Source: Kappaphycus alvarezii (lineage: Eukaryota; Rhodophyta; Florideophyceae; Gigartinales; Solieriaceae). Taken from it: a DNA stretch of 64,000 nt. Numbering within the stretch: the first letter of the stretch is position 1; each line of letters begins with the position of its first letter. The notes beneath the pieces are model-generated. The model was not told the DNA's origin. It searched no databases and was given only the letters and a program-made list of their open reading frames with translations. The position numbers and the translations under genes are program-made. This document shows positions 34,853 to 45,518 of the stretch, one piece after another. Where the stretch lies: positions 186,001-250,000 of the forward strand of contig NADL03000750.1 of assembly GCA_002205965.3 (NCBI GenBank). Reading direction: 5' to 3'.

Positions 34853-34930
34853 GGGGAACCGTTTGGGTTTTTTACTCTTGGAAGATATATCCGATCTATT
34901 CCATGGTTTTCAGACAACCGCAATCGACTT
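34853..34930 (+). repeat. R80 dispersed repeat, copy 4
   Basis: This is the best-conserved copy: CTTGGAAGATATATCCGATC, TTCCATGG and CAGACAACCGCAATCGACTT. It lies within the interrupted copia-2, so it moved in after, or together with, the interruption. Confidence 0.7.
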
Positions 34931-35042
34931 TGTGAAGGTGAAGGCTCAAATCGTATTCCATTCATTAGGGCAAAGTTCGTTACTTCACCTGACATATTTT
35001 CTCAAGCGCCATCCAATATAATGTTGAGAAGGCTACATTTTT

Positions 35043-35654
35043 TCAGCTTTTCTGATCTTCCTTGTAGTGGAGAAGACCAGGGTACAACGCATTGCACTTT
35101 TTGATGAAGTACATATCTTTTTTCGTAGAAAAATAATCGACAAATCCAACTGCATACTGGTAGCCACCAAGGGAGATTGTGTTCATTTTCCTAGTGATGT
35201 CTACGAGAAACAATTCTATTTGTGGTGATGTTTTCCTCCTCGTTCTAGGTATTATGAAGCGCCGCCGAGCATCTACAATTGAGCATGGGATGCATAGCAG
35301 CTCTTCCATGATCTGGCGTGGGAAATTCATGAAGTCTTCGACTTGAGCACATAGTATGGCATACCGTATGGGATTTAGATGTGCTGGGCAGCTGTTTCAT
35401 TCTAAAGCTAAGTCTTTTTGGGGTTTGTAATTCCCTGCAAGCATTCCTTTGCATTGTAAGCAGCGAAACACATCCATCATTTGATCTTGCGTAGAAAGTG
35501 CTTTCTGAGCTCTTGCTTTAATCGGAACACGATAAAGACAATCTCCATCACTCTTTATTTCTTTCACTAAGTAATGTGTCTTGAGTTGCGCAATAAAGAA
35601 CGTACTACATTCATGTAGGTCCTTATTGAAACTCAAGTTATAGTTATTTGTCAA
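35043..35654 (-). pseudogene. copia-2 pre-integrase and integrase N-terminal part
   Basis: Frame 35397-35654 holds a pre-integrase-like segment ending in C-L-Q-C-K. Frame 35043-35330 holds SPQIELFLVDITRKM and LGGYQYAVGFVDYFS, matching the copia integrase start in which the first catalytic Asp lies in the V-D-I block. The two are separated by stops. Confidence 0.65.
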
Positions 35655-36429
35655 AACTCCGATTGAAAGGATGTCGGTTTCAAAATGCGGAGTACGAAGG
35701 GCTTCAACACGGATTCCTCCTAAGAAATCTAAAATGGGTTATAATTTCCGTACCATAATCTAAAGCTCTGTTGGGGTTTGAACATCGAGCGGGGCAACCA
35801 TTTTTAGACTATAAATGAATTTTTCCTGTGAAAGAAATGTTTTGATGCTCTTAAATTAATGAAAGCTGTGTCTCTTTTGTCGCTTCTAAGCGACACAACT
35901 GTGCTCCTTTACTTAATCAAATCCATGAAGCAATACTGAAGATCTAAGTTGCTATGCTGATCTTTCTTCGCCTACCTGATGTGTACTGTAATGGCGTCGC
36001 GCAGTTTGAGCAAATGGTTCAATAGTAGAGCCAGGATCTCCATTCTGCGGCTGAGGTCCCCATTGGTGCTGACTCTCATGCTTCAACAGTTGAACGTGAG
36101 TTGATGGAGAATGCAGATAAGGTCTCGATTCAAATAAACTTCTTACTCTTCCGCCTCTGGACTATCCTCGAACTTTACCTCCCGACCATGAACCCTTCCT
36201 CTACATTAGAAAAATTCTTTCTAAGCTACTTTGTGTGCGCGGTACCAAAATTTCTTCGATTTTGGTTAAGGGGACCACAGATTCATCAAACCTCATTATA
36301 TTGCTTGCTTTCTTTGGATATGCGTCCCTCTTGCAAAGTTTGTTGATCATTTCCTTTCACAGAAGCAGTAGAAGCTCTTGGAATTTGCAGTTAAGGCTTG
36401 TCCTGTTGTTTAAATTTGGAACGAGACAT

Positions 36430-36870
36430 CCCTGCTTCTACTGAATTCACTAAATATTCATATATCATGTGACTATAGACCATTTCAAAAGACACAAAAT
36501 TTGCCGGCGAAGTCCGAATGGGCTTTGAGGAATTTTCATCGTCAGTAGTGGCTTTGTCCAGGGCAGAGAGATTGTTAAGAATCTCATGGAACTTTTTGAG
36601 ATGCTCTTCTCAGCTCTCTCCGTCTCGATGTTCAATATTTTCAAGTTCGTGCATCAGGTTCAAAACAGCTTGTTCATTAGATGCAATGTATAGTTTTTAC
36701 AAAGAATCCCAAAGGTCTTTTGATGATTTATTATCATTGTCAATGATCGACCTGAGCAGCGCCATTGGTCCTGTTCCAATGTTAGTATCACACCTGCTTT
36801 GGCTCTAACATTAGCTTTAGTCCAGCGAGAAAGGACTGTTATAGATACTTGTTCTGTTCTGTTCTGCAAA
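36430..36870 (-). pseudogene. copia-2 Gag
   Basis: On the minus strand a nearly continuous frame (two stops) reads a DNDNKSSKDLWDSL segment, then LNLMHELENIEHRDGES, then HLKKFHEILNNLSALD, the helical UBN2 core of copia Gag. A possible primer site (TTGGTTTGCAGA) lies just upstream near 36870. Confidence 0.7.
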
Positions 36871-36885
36871 CCAATGAGCTCAAAG

Positions 36886-37183
36886 TCATCTCTCTATATA
36901 TATGCCTTCACTCAGCTTCTCCAAGAGATTTTTTTGGCACAGGTCAACTTTTGAAGCTCGCCAAGCTGATCTGAATCGGCGGTCACTTACGTGAGGAAGG
37001 TTCGATGCTTCTGTTGAGACGTGCGTTGAAGAGCTCTCCGCGAAAAGTCGCGACGACTGATGGTCAGGGCCTGAGGAGGAGATAAATAACGCAATTGGCT
37101 GGGTGTACGTTTGAAATATGTAGCATCCACCCATTTGCATTTCGTGTCGTCATTTCACACATTTGATCTTTGATCTATTTGTA
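36886..37183 (-). repeat. Probable copia-2 5' LTR
   Basis: This lies directly upstream (minus strand) of the gag relic and ends in ...GAGCTCA next to the primer-like TTGGTTTG. It shares about 150 bp with 30165-30311. A TATATATAGAGAGA stretch near 36895 could be its promoter. Confidence 0.5.
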
Positions 37184-37442
37184 GCCATGTCCTCTTCTCT
37201 ACTAAGACTAAGAAGTAGCCCGGTCTACCTTGGTGCCTTTTGTTGCAGTCACATAGTTGTTTTTTGTTCTTAAGAATGTACAGTATTCCGAAGTTCTTTT
37301 CAGCTTATTCCTACATATATATATACAGTATATATACTGTATACAGAAATAAATATATACATATATGGTATCTTTCATAGTACCTTTCGATAGGCTATAA
37401 GGTGTACTGTACTGTACTCGATGATACAATACAGTATGTATG

Positions 37443-37720
37443 TCCAAAACGATATCCTACTCTCCCCCGTCGGGATTGATATCTATGGCGCCTTGGGCGA
37501 CGACAGCATGGGTTATTCCCCCGCCTTGCTTTCTTCGCTGATTCCCGTCGCGGTTCTTCCGCTCAACAGGAGCTCCGCGACTTCGTTACCCGTTTTGCTT
37601 TTAGTCTCCAAATAATGCAGGCGCGACAGGTTTCTACCCGCCGCCCGCATCCGTAGTTAATTTATGAATACCCTCCGCACGCCTCTGTGCGACATTGTAC
37701 AACCCATAAAGATTTACCAC
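37443..37720 (+). mobile_element. Third LINE tail
   Basis: This is a 5'-truncated plus-strand copy of the same LINE 3' region as at 16.1 and 17.2 kb. It encodes LLSPVGIDIYGALGDDSMGY and ends at the common terminus AAAGATTTACCAC. It lies tail to tail with gypsy E3, whose pol is cut off about 150 bp to the right. Confidence 0.8.
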
Positions 37721-37869
37721 CACCATGTATGTCGAGGCGCGGACTACTGTACAGTACAGTACATGCAGACAGCTTCGTGGACCAGCAATCGACTGTCAGG
37801 GTCTCCTCTAGCGCGCGGAATATCTCTGTTTCCAGGTCGCCTCATGCGAACTTATTTTTTCCGAGGCCA

Positions 37870-38687
37870 CGGCGTGTAAGACAGCAGCCTCACCTGCAAA
37901 ATCCTTAATGAATCTCCTATAACATCCTGCCCTCCCGAGAAAAATGCGTAGCTGCGTGAGGTTCACGGGACTTGGTATGGCTTGAATCGCCTCTACATTC
38001 CCCGGGTCTACACGAACCCCTCGCTTACTAACCAGGTGACCAAACAGACTTATTTGTCTTTGCGCAAGGCGTTATTTGGTCAGCTTGAGCTTTAGGCCGT
38101 GCTTGACAATGGCGTTTGTGACCGCCGAAACGCGCTCCAAATGTTCCTGCAAAATTACTCGAAAAGAATACGACATCTTCCAGATAAACGCGAGCAAAGT
38201 CCATATCTGCTAGCACATGATCCGTTATTCGCTGGAAAGCCGATGGCGCGTTCATGAGCCAGCACGGCATGACGATAAAGTGAAAAGTGTCGATATGGCA
38301 CACGAATGTAGTCTTCTCTTTGCAGGACTCTTCTAGACAGACCTGCCAGTATCCACTGAACAGGTCAAAGAATGTGATTACCGTCACGCCGCAAAGCGCG
38401 TCGAAGATTCCGTCTATTTTAGGGAGGAGCCAATGGTCGCGATTCATCTTCTTATGAAGCGTCCGTTCATTGACATAGTAGTGATGTTTTCCGTCCTTCT
38501 TGGTAGCTATGACTGTTGGAAAGGACCAAGCGGACGATACGGGCCAAATTATGCCGGCTTCCAATTCCTCTCTTACCAGTTGTTTTTGCTTCGGAGGTAG
38601 TCGGCGCCCCTTATGATAGATGTGCGTTGTGTCGGTAAGCTCGAAAGAGTGTTCTATCAGGACGCCCCAAGGTCGAAGATAGAACAT
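37870..38687 (-). pseudogene. E3 reverse transcriptase
   Basis: A long open frame (220 codons) carries the gypsy RT blocks: FELTDTTHIYHKGRRLPPK, LVREELEAGIIWPVSSAWSF, VTVITFFDLFSGYWQV with the first catalytic Asp, an LMNAPSAFQRITD block, and ARVYLEDVVFF. The active site reads YLED rather than Y-x-D-D, a conservative but normally inactivating Asp-to-Glu change. Past a frameshift the frame continues with SKRGVRVDPGNVEAIQ and a CYRRFIKDFA segment, then stops at the LINE side. Confidence 0.85.
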
Positions 38688-38915
38688 GGATTCATAGATG
38701 ACGTCGCCCTCGGAGATGATCTACTTAAACTGTCCCTTCTTGGTAATGGGAAAGTGTCCCAGCTTCCGTTCGAGCGACTCTGAAGTTGTTAGGAGTTTGG
38801 CTTTATCTAATGGCTCCTCTATATCCCCTTGAATCGTCAGTATGAGTCATACGTCCACTCTTTTCTCTTTCTCCGCTCCATCGGAGTCTTCTTCTTCAGA
38901 AGATGCTGATAAAGA

Positions 38916-39335
38916 CTATGAGGTGAGGTCCTCGCTGTCCGTCTCCTCAACTTCTTTCATGAGCTGATGTGCGGTTAAACGGTCGAACGCGAAAAGCCAG
39001 TCGAGCACAGAAACCTTAGAGTCATGCTTCAGCGTCACAGTTCTTGTAACATAGTCGAGAGTGACCATTAAAGCCTCCATAGTCTGTTCGATGATGAGAA
39101 CGACTACGGGAGATCCTTCAACGACAATGAAATCCAAGCATACGGGGAGCCCTCTGAAGGAGATAGGTTTTTTTATGATTTCATTCACTTGACACTTCAC
39201 TCGTGTAGCGACGGTGATCGAACGGTTAACGACTTATGGCTCGACCGATAATTTTGCAGCAAACCCTGCGGAAAAAATATCCGGTGTTGCTCCGGTATCG
39301 CACAGTGCATGCCCCTTAGTACCATAAACACTACA
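38916..39335 (-). pseudogene. E3 aspartic protease
   Basis: The minus-strand frame begins with GHALCDTGATPDIFSAG, which has an intact DTG catalytic triad, around 39320-39280. After a stop it continues in 38916-39200 with the hydrophobic flap region and ends in an ETDSEDLTS acidic tail also seen in E4 and E5. Confidence 0.75.
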
Positions 39336-39347
39336 TTTCACCATTTT

Positions 39348-41060
39348 TCAGGCAGATCTTCCTGCTCTATGCCTTACTGTTGACTTTGCTAATAACTCTG
39401 CCGCTGAAAAGTCCTTAACAACACCTTGCACCTGTATAGCGTCACCACGTAGGAGTTGATCAAATGAAAGACTGGCGGAAGCATTCTCCAACGCATTGAG
39501 GACGTCGTACTTTGGGACAATCTCAGATATTTTCCTTTCTTCCATCGCTTTATGGTCCTTTTTTGCTCTTTTGTCCTTGTTATTTTTCCCAGTCGACTTC
39601 TTGCCCTTGCTAGGGGTATTCATTTTCTTACTTACTAATGCGGGACTAGGTTTAATCAAACCCTGGGTCTAGAAGGCTCGACCGAACGAAGGTTAGGTTT
39701 CGCCTCTATCGGAGCCCCCTGCGATTAATGAGGTAGCTTTTGAAGGGGTCCTCCGTGCGAATTACATTTGAGAGCGAGAACCTCCTCATTATCAGAACCA
39801 GTAACTACAGAAATGGTCTCGCTTTCGTCTTCTCCCGGGCTCTAATCACTAGATCTTTCTATCGCCACGGATATCTTCCCTGCGGCGGGCTCTTTCCTCC
39901 CGCAACTCCATCACGTGGCTTCCGAGTGTCCCTTCGTTCCGCACTTGGAACTTATAGTATCCCTATGTGTGTTATCAGGACAACTATTCGCACTGTGACC
40001 CTGCTTGTGACAGAATGATCAGACTCGATCGAGATCAGCCTGAGCGGTTTTCTCAACTCTAGGCGGGGCTCATTTCATTGACTCAAGCTGCCTTTTCTGC
40101 TTCTTAATCATTAAATAGAGGTCTTGAAAAGCTGTAACCAAGCTATCCAATTTTTCTACTACTTCTGGTACTCGGGAGTCAGTACGAACTATCAACAGAG
40201 GTGCCTTTTTCTCAAAGGAAATGAACGGATATCATGGTCTTTCTTTTCCCTCATCAGAAACTAAAACTTGCGCCGGCTCTTATTATGGTGTCGGCTATCG
40301 GCAAATAGTTGATGAAACTTTGGGAAGACTCAAACAACTTTTTCTCTTCATCATAATCAGCTGTAATTGACTTCATGGACTGGTGGTCCCTGGGACGGCG
40401 GTATATGATGTATGGGACTAAGTACTAGTGTTTTATAGCGGCTTTACGTAGAAGGCGGAACTTTTACTCTTCATTGAACTTCGTTTTCGCGAAAAGTGAG
40501 TCCGCTTTTCTTGTCGACTCACAACGGTTGGCCGGATTGAGTCTTGTATCCATTGTGCGCCGAATAAATTCATGCGGCTGACACTGTTCTCCGCACTTCT
40601 CTAGTATCGACGCCTTGACAACCTCATAGTCTTTTCCTTCTGGAAAAAGATCTCCATTTTCGTTCGAAAACGTCTGGAAGAAGAATTTGAACGCTTCGCC
40701 ATCTAGGTCGGACAAAAGCTCGGAAGACTTACCTTCCTCACTCTTACTACGCATCATGTCGTTCTCAAGGAAGAAAAAGAATATTTTTACGAAGGAGTCC
40801 TCACGAAATATGTGAGCCGATGCAGCTGCGTAAGTATCACCTCCCCTCGACAGAAGCACCATGTTGAGGGCACGAGTGTAGAGTCGCGCTCCAGTTACGA
40901 GGAGGGACACTGACCCGGAGAAAGGGGTGATCGGTGATAGGAGAAGAGTTGTAGGGTGGGCCGGAGTTTTGAAAAGTGTTGATGTTGTTGTACCTTCCTC
41001 TCTCTCTACTCTCCATATTGCTAGGGTTGTTATATACCCAACTGTACAGTATCAAAATAA
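39348..41060 (-). pseudogene. E3 Gag, zinc knuckles and linker
   Basis: Capsid frame 40464-40910 contains KSEEGKSSELLSDLDGEAF and EGKDYEVVKASILE, shared with E5 Gag. The two knuckles near 39940-40030 are both broken by TGA stops at cysteine positions: one reads *-SF-C-HKQG-H-SANS-C, the other loses the last Cys of K-C-GTKG-H-SEAT-*. The Lys-rich linker 39348-39659 leads to protease with a YDVLNALENASASL block. Confidence 0.75.
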
Positions 41061-41466
41061 ACTAGCTACATTACAGTATCAGCGAAGTTTCTAGAAGTAG
41101 ACACATGTGCTACGTGAGGGTATTGGGTGGCCTACAGTGCGGGTGAGGTGCAACACAGTACTCATGTGCCACCGATATCTAGACCCGCACACCTCCGACC
41201 CTTCCAACCCTCTGACTAATTCCTTTGCCTCTATTCTCCTATCTTTACCCTTGAGCTTCCCTCATTCTCACCAGCCAAGTACAGTACTTCGCCCAAGGGT
41301 CCCCCGCATTCCAAATTGTCCGCAACACCTTCAAGTCGGCGCAGCGTGTATTGGCATATGGATGGAGTGCACCCGCCCGGATCCTACAGTAATACTGTAG
41401 AGTGATGTTTCATCGCGGAGAGTGTACTGTACTGTAATGTAACCGATTCCAGTTTTTTAAACACTG

Positions 41467-41683
41467 TGTGGACTTTGCGAGCTCACTGCTGCGCTGGGGA
41501 GATACTCTACAGTACTCTACCTCCCCCGGCCAATGCAGGGCTAGGTACTTTATTCCACTACCCGGCACAGTAAAGTGTATATGTACTGTACTGTGTCGAG
41601 GGTGCACGGAAACGAGTGACAGGAAGGTTACGCTTGGCCTAAGATAAGAAAGGCTAGAATAAAGGACATTCGCAAGCATTTCA
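41467..41683 (+). repeat. Candidate 5' LTR of E4
   Basis: The right boundary is well supported: GCAAGCATTTCA ends in CA and is followed at once by TGGTACCG, a plausible primer site. The same junction starts E5. The left boundary (TGTGGACT at 41467) is a guess from partial similarity to 47118-47289. The interior carries several TACTGTAC words and the shared box TTACGCTTGGCC. Confidence 0.5.
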
Positions 41684-42481
41684 TGGTACCGCATTCAAGA
41701 TTAGACGACGCCATGACATAATTCAACATTCCTCACCTCTCCTTTGATGGATCTCCGTCTTCTGACATTGCCAGGTTCCTTTTCGCGTCCGAGAACGTCG
41801 CAATGTGCGGAAAGACGGACAGCGACAAGAAAATCCAGATTATGTGGCATCTGGAGGGGGAAGCTTTCGACTTCTAGTACAATTCGGTTGCGCAGGATGG
41901 GGCCCAAGATTGTCACGTTGACTCAGGTATCCATGACAAGTCATCCTAAAGTCTTTCATTGATTGCAGATCTTGCCCAGGAAAGCTTATGGAACGTAGAC
42001 GCACGCCCTGTTGGACAAGAGTGAAGTTCCAAGCCTGATGCCCTGGGACTTTCGCGAGAGACTGGCCCTCGTTCCGATGGCTACGGAATCTCAGGTCCCC
42101 GTCGCAGATGGAACGGTGGCTGAAATTATTGGGTATTTACAGAAGGTTCCAGTCTCCTTTGGAACCCTGGTAGTGCCTCTGGGTTTCTTGGTGGTACGAG
42201 ATGCGCCATTTAACATTATCATTGGCAGTCCTACACTAGAATTTATGCAGGCAAATTTGGATTACGTGCGCCAGCAGGTCCCACTGGCGGTTGGTATAAA
42301 GAAGGTGCTTTTGCCGCTACTCGGTGAGCCCCCGATAATTGACGAGATCCGGACCGATAGTGAGGACTTCATATCCCCTGGAGAGTCTGATGTGGAGCAG
42401 TTTACTTCTCTACGTCATAGGAGTCAGGCGGCAGCGATGGTGGGTCGGAAATCTAAAATGAATTGGTGCTGCCGACCTTGA
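41683..42481 (+). pseudogene. E4 Gag remnant fused to protease
   Basis: Gag starts at the ATG that spans the LTR/primer junction and shows SPSSDIARFLFASENV and WHLEGEAFDF, with stops after 12 and 65 codons. Protease frame 42011-42481 follows: the catalytic site reads LDKSEVPSL, so the D-T-G triad has become D-K-S, and the flap segment APFNIIIGSPTLEFM is intact. It ends in the acidic RTDSEDFISP tail. Confidence 0.8.
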
Positions 42482-42639
42482 ACAAGGAACCGTATGAGGC
42501 CGATCTAGAGGGCTTGATGTTGAAGGAGGGATCCACCTAAGAAGACGAGGAATAGAATCACGCTGCTTTTCTCGTCTCGACGGTGAAGCACCTCTAGGAA
42601 GAGAACCAATAGAAGCTGGTGACTGCGCTTAAAGAGACG

Positions 42640-43460
42640 GGCGTCATAGCATGGGACACATATAATCTGGAGCCGGCTCGCGTGCAGATAGTACATTCTT
42701 TCGAGTTGGCGGATGAGACTGCAATACATTCGAAACCCGCCGAATTCCGCCGAGGCATAAACTTGTAGTGAGGAAAGAAGTGAATAAATTATTGAAAGCT
42801 GGAGTTATCATGCCGTCGAGGCCCGCTTGGTCCTTTCTGGTAGTGATCGCCATTAAGAAAGACGGTTCTGCGTCGTTTCCGGCAGTTGAATAGGGTGACG
42901 AAGCCAGACCACTGGCCATTACTGAAGAGGGAGTAGCGGTTCGAAGAGCTGTCTGGTTCGAAGGTCTCCAGAAGGCCGGATCTTTATACCGGATATTGGC
43001 AAGTGAGGATGGCCGAAAGTTGCAAGGAGAAGACCAAGTTCGTTTCTAGGTATGGAACGTACAAGTTTGAGGTCATGTCGTTGCGGTTAATGAATGCACC
43101 TGCGACACTCCAACGAATGATGGATGAAATTCTCAGAGACCTACTCTTCGCCATGGTTTATGTAGATGAATTGGTCATCTTCTACCAGACAATGGAAGAA
43201 CACGGAAGTCACTGTCAGAAGGAGTTCAAAAGGATCCAAGAGGCAAGACTAAAGACCAAGGTGACAAAGTGCAGTTTCGCGCACTTGTAAGTCAAGTTGC
43301 TTGGTCTCGTGGTCATCGGGACGGGCATAAAGGTCGACACCGACTGGATAAAGGATGTAGTGGACGCCCCCGAACTAAGGAATGTGACGAAATTGAGGGT
43401 TTTTCTCGGATTGGCAGGGTAATATCGACTCTTTATATGGATCTTTGCAGATAGCGCAGC
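42640..43460 (+). pseudogene. E4 reverse transcriptase
   Basis: Blocks are spread over frames. An ARPAWSFLVVIAIKKDG-like stretch lies near 42820, CKEKTKFVSRYGTYKFEVMS near 43025 and RLMNAPATLQRMMDEILRD near 43090. The active site is VYVDELVIF, with the second Asp replaced by Glu. The first catalytic region near 42985 is frameshifted. Confidence 0.8.
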
Positions 43461-43464
43461 ACTG

Positions 43465-44064
43465 TTGCTCGCTGAAACCTCCGTTAAGAAGGCATTTGAG
43501 TGGACGACGGGGATGGAGGAGGCTTTCGAGTACTTGAAGGAGAAGGTGACGACCCTTCCAGTACTCGCCTTCCCGGATTTCGACTCCCCTTTCGTGGTGG
43601 AGATGGACGCTTTTTCGATCGCCCTAGGAGTGGTTCTCTTGCAGAAGAAAGAAGATGGAAAAAAGAATCCGGTGCAGTTCGCATCTCGGGCAATGACAGA
43701 GCAGGAAATTCGTTACACTTCGAGCGAACGGAAAACACTAGCTGTGGTGCCTGCCCTCAAGAAGCTTCGTGTGGATTTGTTGTCCGACAGGCCATTCGTA
43801 GTATATTCGGACAACCATGAACTTCAGACAGCGTTCAAGAAGAAGGATATACTTGGAAGGTTGGCGAGGAGGATGGATTTGATGGCCGAGTACGACTTCG
43901 AAATTAAGTACAGGCCCGAAAAGGCCAATAGGGCAGCTGATTATCTCTCTTATAGACCCCTACTGAGAATTGAGGCTTCAAGGGAAGTAAAAAGCACAAA
44001 GGGACTCGTGAAGATGATCCAGGGGGGCTATCCTAAACTGTCTGGATTTGAGCCGGACCTATAG
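43465..44064 (+). pseudogene. E4 RNase H
   Basis: This is a clean 199-codon frame: FEWTTGMEEAFEYLKEKV, PVLAFPDFDSPFVVEMDAFS, QFASRAMTEQEIRYTSSE, and VVYSDNHELQTAF (catalytic Asp). An EIKYRPEKANRAADYLS block ends the domain. It degrades RNA in the RNA-DNA hybrid. The frame is intact but is isolated from the rest of pol by upstream breaks. Confidence 0.85.
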
Positions 44065-44096
44065 GACATAACAATGTTCCTGGTCGGTAAAAGGGT

Positions 44097-45259
44097 TCAG
44101 GAAACAGATCCAAATAAGAAAGACAAGCCATTCGGAGTAAAGCAAAGAGATTCATGATCTGGAACAACACTCTGTTCCGACAAGAAAAGGATAGGTTGCG
44201 CGTTTTTCCGCAAATCGGGCAGTGTGCAGAGATATTGAGAACGTTCTACGATGACATGGGCCATTGGGATGCTGATTATTTGAGAAAGTCCGTGATGGAT
44301 CGGGTTTGGTGGCCTGGGGTGTATCGGAAAGTGACGGAACAACGCAAGACTTGCGCGAGCTGTTAACGCGCTCGAAGGCTACCAACATACGATACTAGTC
44401 TTAGAGTACCCGAGTACCCGATACTTGGTTGTTAGAAACGTTTTCAATAGACTTCGCGGGCCCTTTCCAGTCATCTCGGAAGTAAAAGAGGTTTGCTTTA
44501 ATTTCAGTGGAACACATGACGGGCTGGCCAATAGCTTGGGCAACGGAAAGCTCCACCCCCGAAATTGTCATCAAGTTTCCTGAGAAGTAAATTATCGAGC
44601 AGTTTTGTCCCCCGAAGAGGATAGTTTCGGACAATGCCACGGATTTTATGGCGGCTTCCGTCCAGGATTTTATGAAGAAACACTGGATCGATTGGAATGC
44701 CGTTCTTCCCTACGTCTCGATGGCAAATGGAAGGTATGAAAGGATGGTGGGGACTATAAATCACACAATCAAAAGGTCAGTCGTGCAGAATAGAGGCGAT
44801 TGGTATGGGCTGTACTGAAGGTCTTGTACGGATATCGCCAACGTGATCGCGGGAACGTCAACTTGCCGTTCCGATTATTGTATGGGATCGAGCCAAGGAT
44901 GTTGGCAAGCGATGCGGTAGCCTTTCTGGGCGAATCCAACCCAAGTCACTGCCTCGGCGAGATGTTGGGGAAGCTAGCGTAAGTCCGCTGTAGAGGAAAG
45001 GTCGCGCGCTCCACGAAAGGCTAAGGGGGAGGTTAAACAATTCGAGGTTGGGGACGAAGTGCTGGTAGCGCATGGGACAACATTCGGTAAGTCCCGGCAG
45101 TGGCCGGCGTTTGATTCGTTCTTCTACGGACCGTGTTGGTTAATCAAGGGTGATCATCCGCGTTATGGGCTGGCTTCCTTAACGGGTCGGGTGACCCGAA
45201 AGGCGATTCACGCTCGGCTTCTGGTGGGATACACGAGATTGTCAACAAAGGCCGATTAA
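44097..45259 (+). pseudogene. E4 integrase
   Basis: Frame 44154-44366 carries the H2C2 zinc region (FYDDMGHWDADYLRKSV and ...TCASC), ended by a TAA where the C-C-Q motif should continue. The catalytic core follows in pieces: an FAGPFQS-type start near 44455, IVSDNATDF near 44625, a GRYERMV block near 44730, and a C-terminal VGDEVLVAHGTTFGK segment near 45045. It ends at a TAA near 45259. Confidence 0.75.
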
Positions 45260-45518
45260 GGAGATGGAAATAGAAGGCCAAGGGCTCAAGTTGTCAAACG
45301 ATGGACTACAATCACGGTTCTTCACTAATAGAAGGAATCCGAACGTTCATGCAAACCCAAGTACAAATATGGAAGAGACAAGTGAAGTCTAATAAGGCGA
45401 AACAGAGAACAACTGGAGCAGGAAGGAATAGGAAGCAATAATAGGGACAGGAATCAGGTAAAGATCTGGAGGACATTCAAAGGCAGGCTGCTCGGACCTG
45501 GACTGAAAGGTGGGCGAG

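Larger units (their letters stand above)
32990..37183 (-). mobile_element. Ty1/copia retrotransposon copia-2, heavily decayed
   Basis: On the minus strand, from right to left: LTR at about 36890-37183, Gag at 36430-36870, pre-integrase and integrase at 35043-35654, RT at about 33840-34130, and an RNase H tail at about 33010-33180. An AT-rich stretch and an R80 copy (34300-34930) interrupt it between integrase and RT. No intact left LTR was found. Confidence 0.7.
37870..41060 (-). mobile_element. Ty3/gypsy retrotransposon E3, 3'-truncated
   Basis: On the minus strand: Gag at 40464-41060, zinc knuckles near 39930-40030, linker at 39348-39659, protease at 38916-39330, RT at 38028-38687 and the RT/RNase H connection at 37870-38030. 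RNase H and integrase are absent. The LINE tail lies beyond the break. E3 and E4 are divergent, with their Gag starts facing away from each other over about 0.6 kb. Confidence 0.85.
41683..45259 (+). mobile_element. Ty3/gypsy retrotransposon E4 with Gag deletion
   Basis: Gag is reduced to its first ~90 codons and is followed almost directly by protease, RT, RNase H and integrase, all on the plus strand with stops and frameshifts. The nucleocapsid and zinc knuckles are missing, so an internal deletion joined Gag to protease. The sequence is close to E5 across pol. Confidence 0.9.

Noticed and set aside
37320-37370. TATATATACAGTATATATACTG stretch as a core promoter
   Set aside because: It is an AT dinucleotide microsatellite with no gene on either side in the right position.
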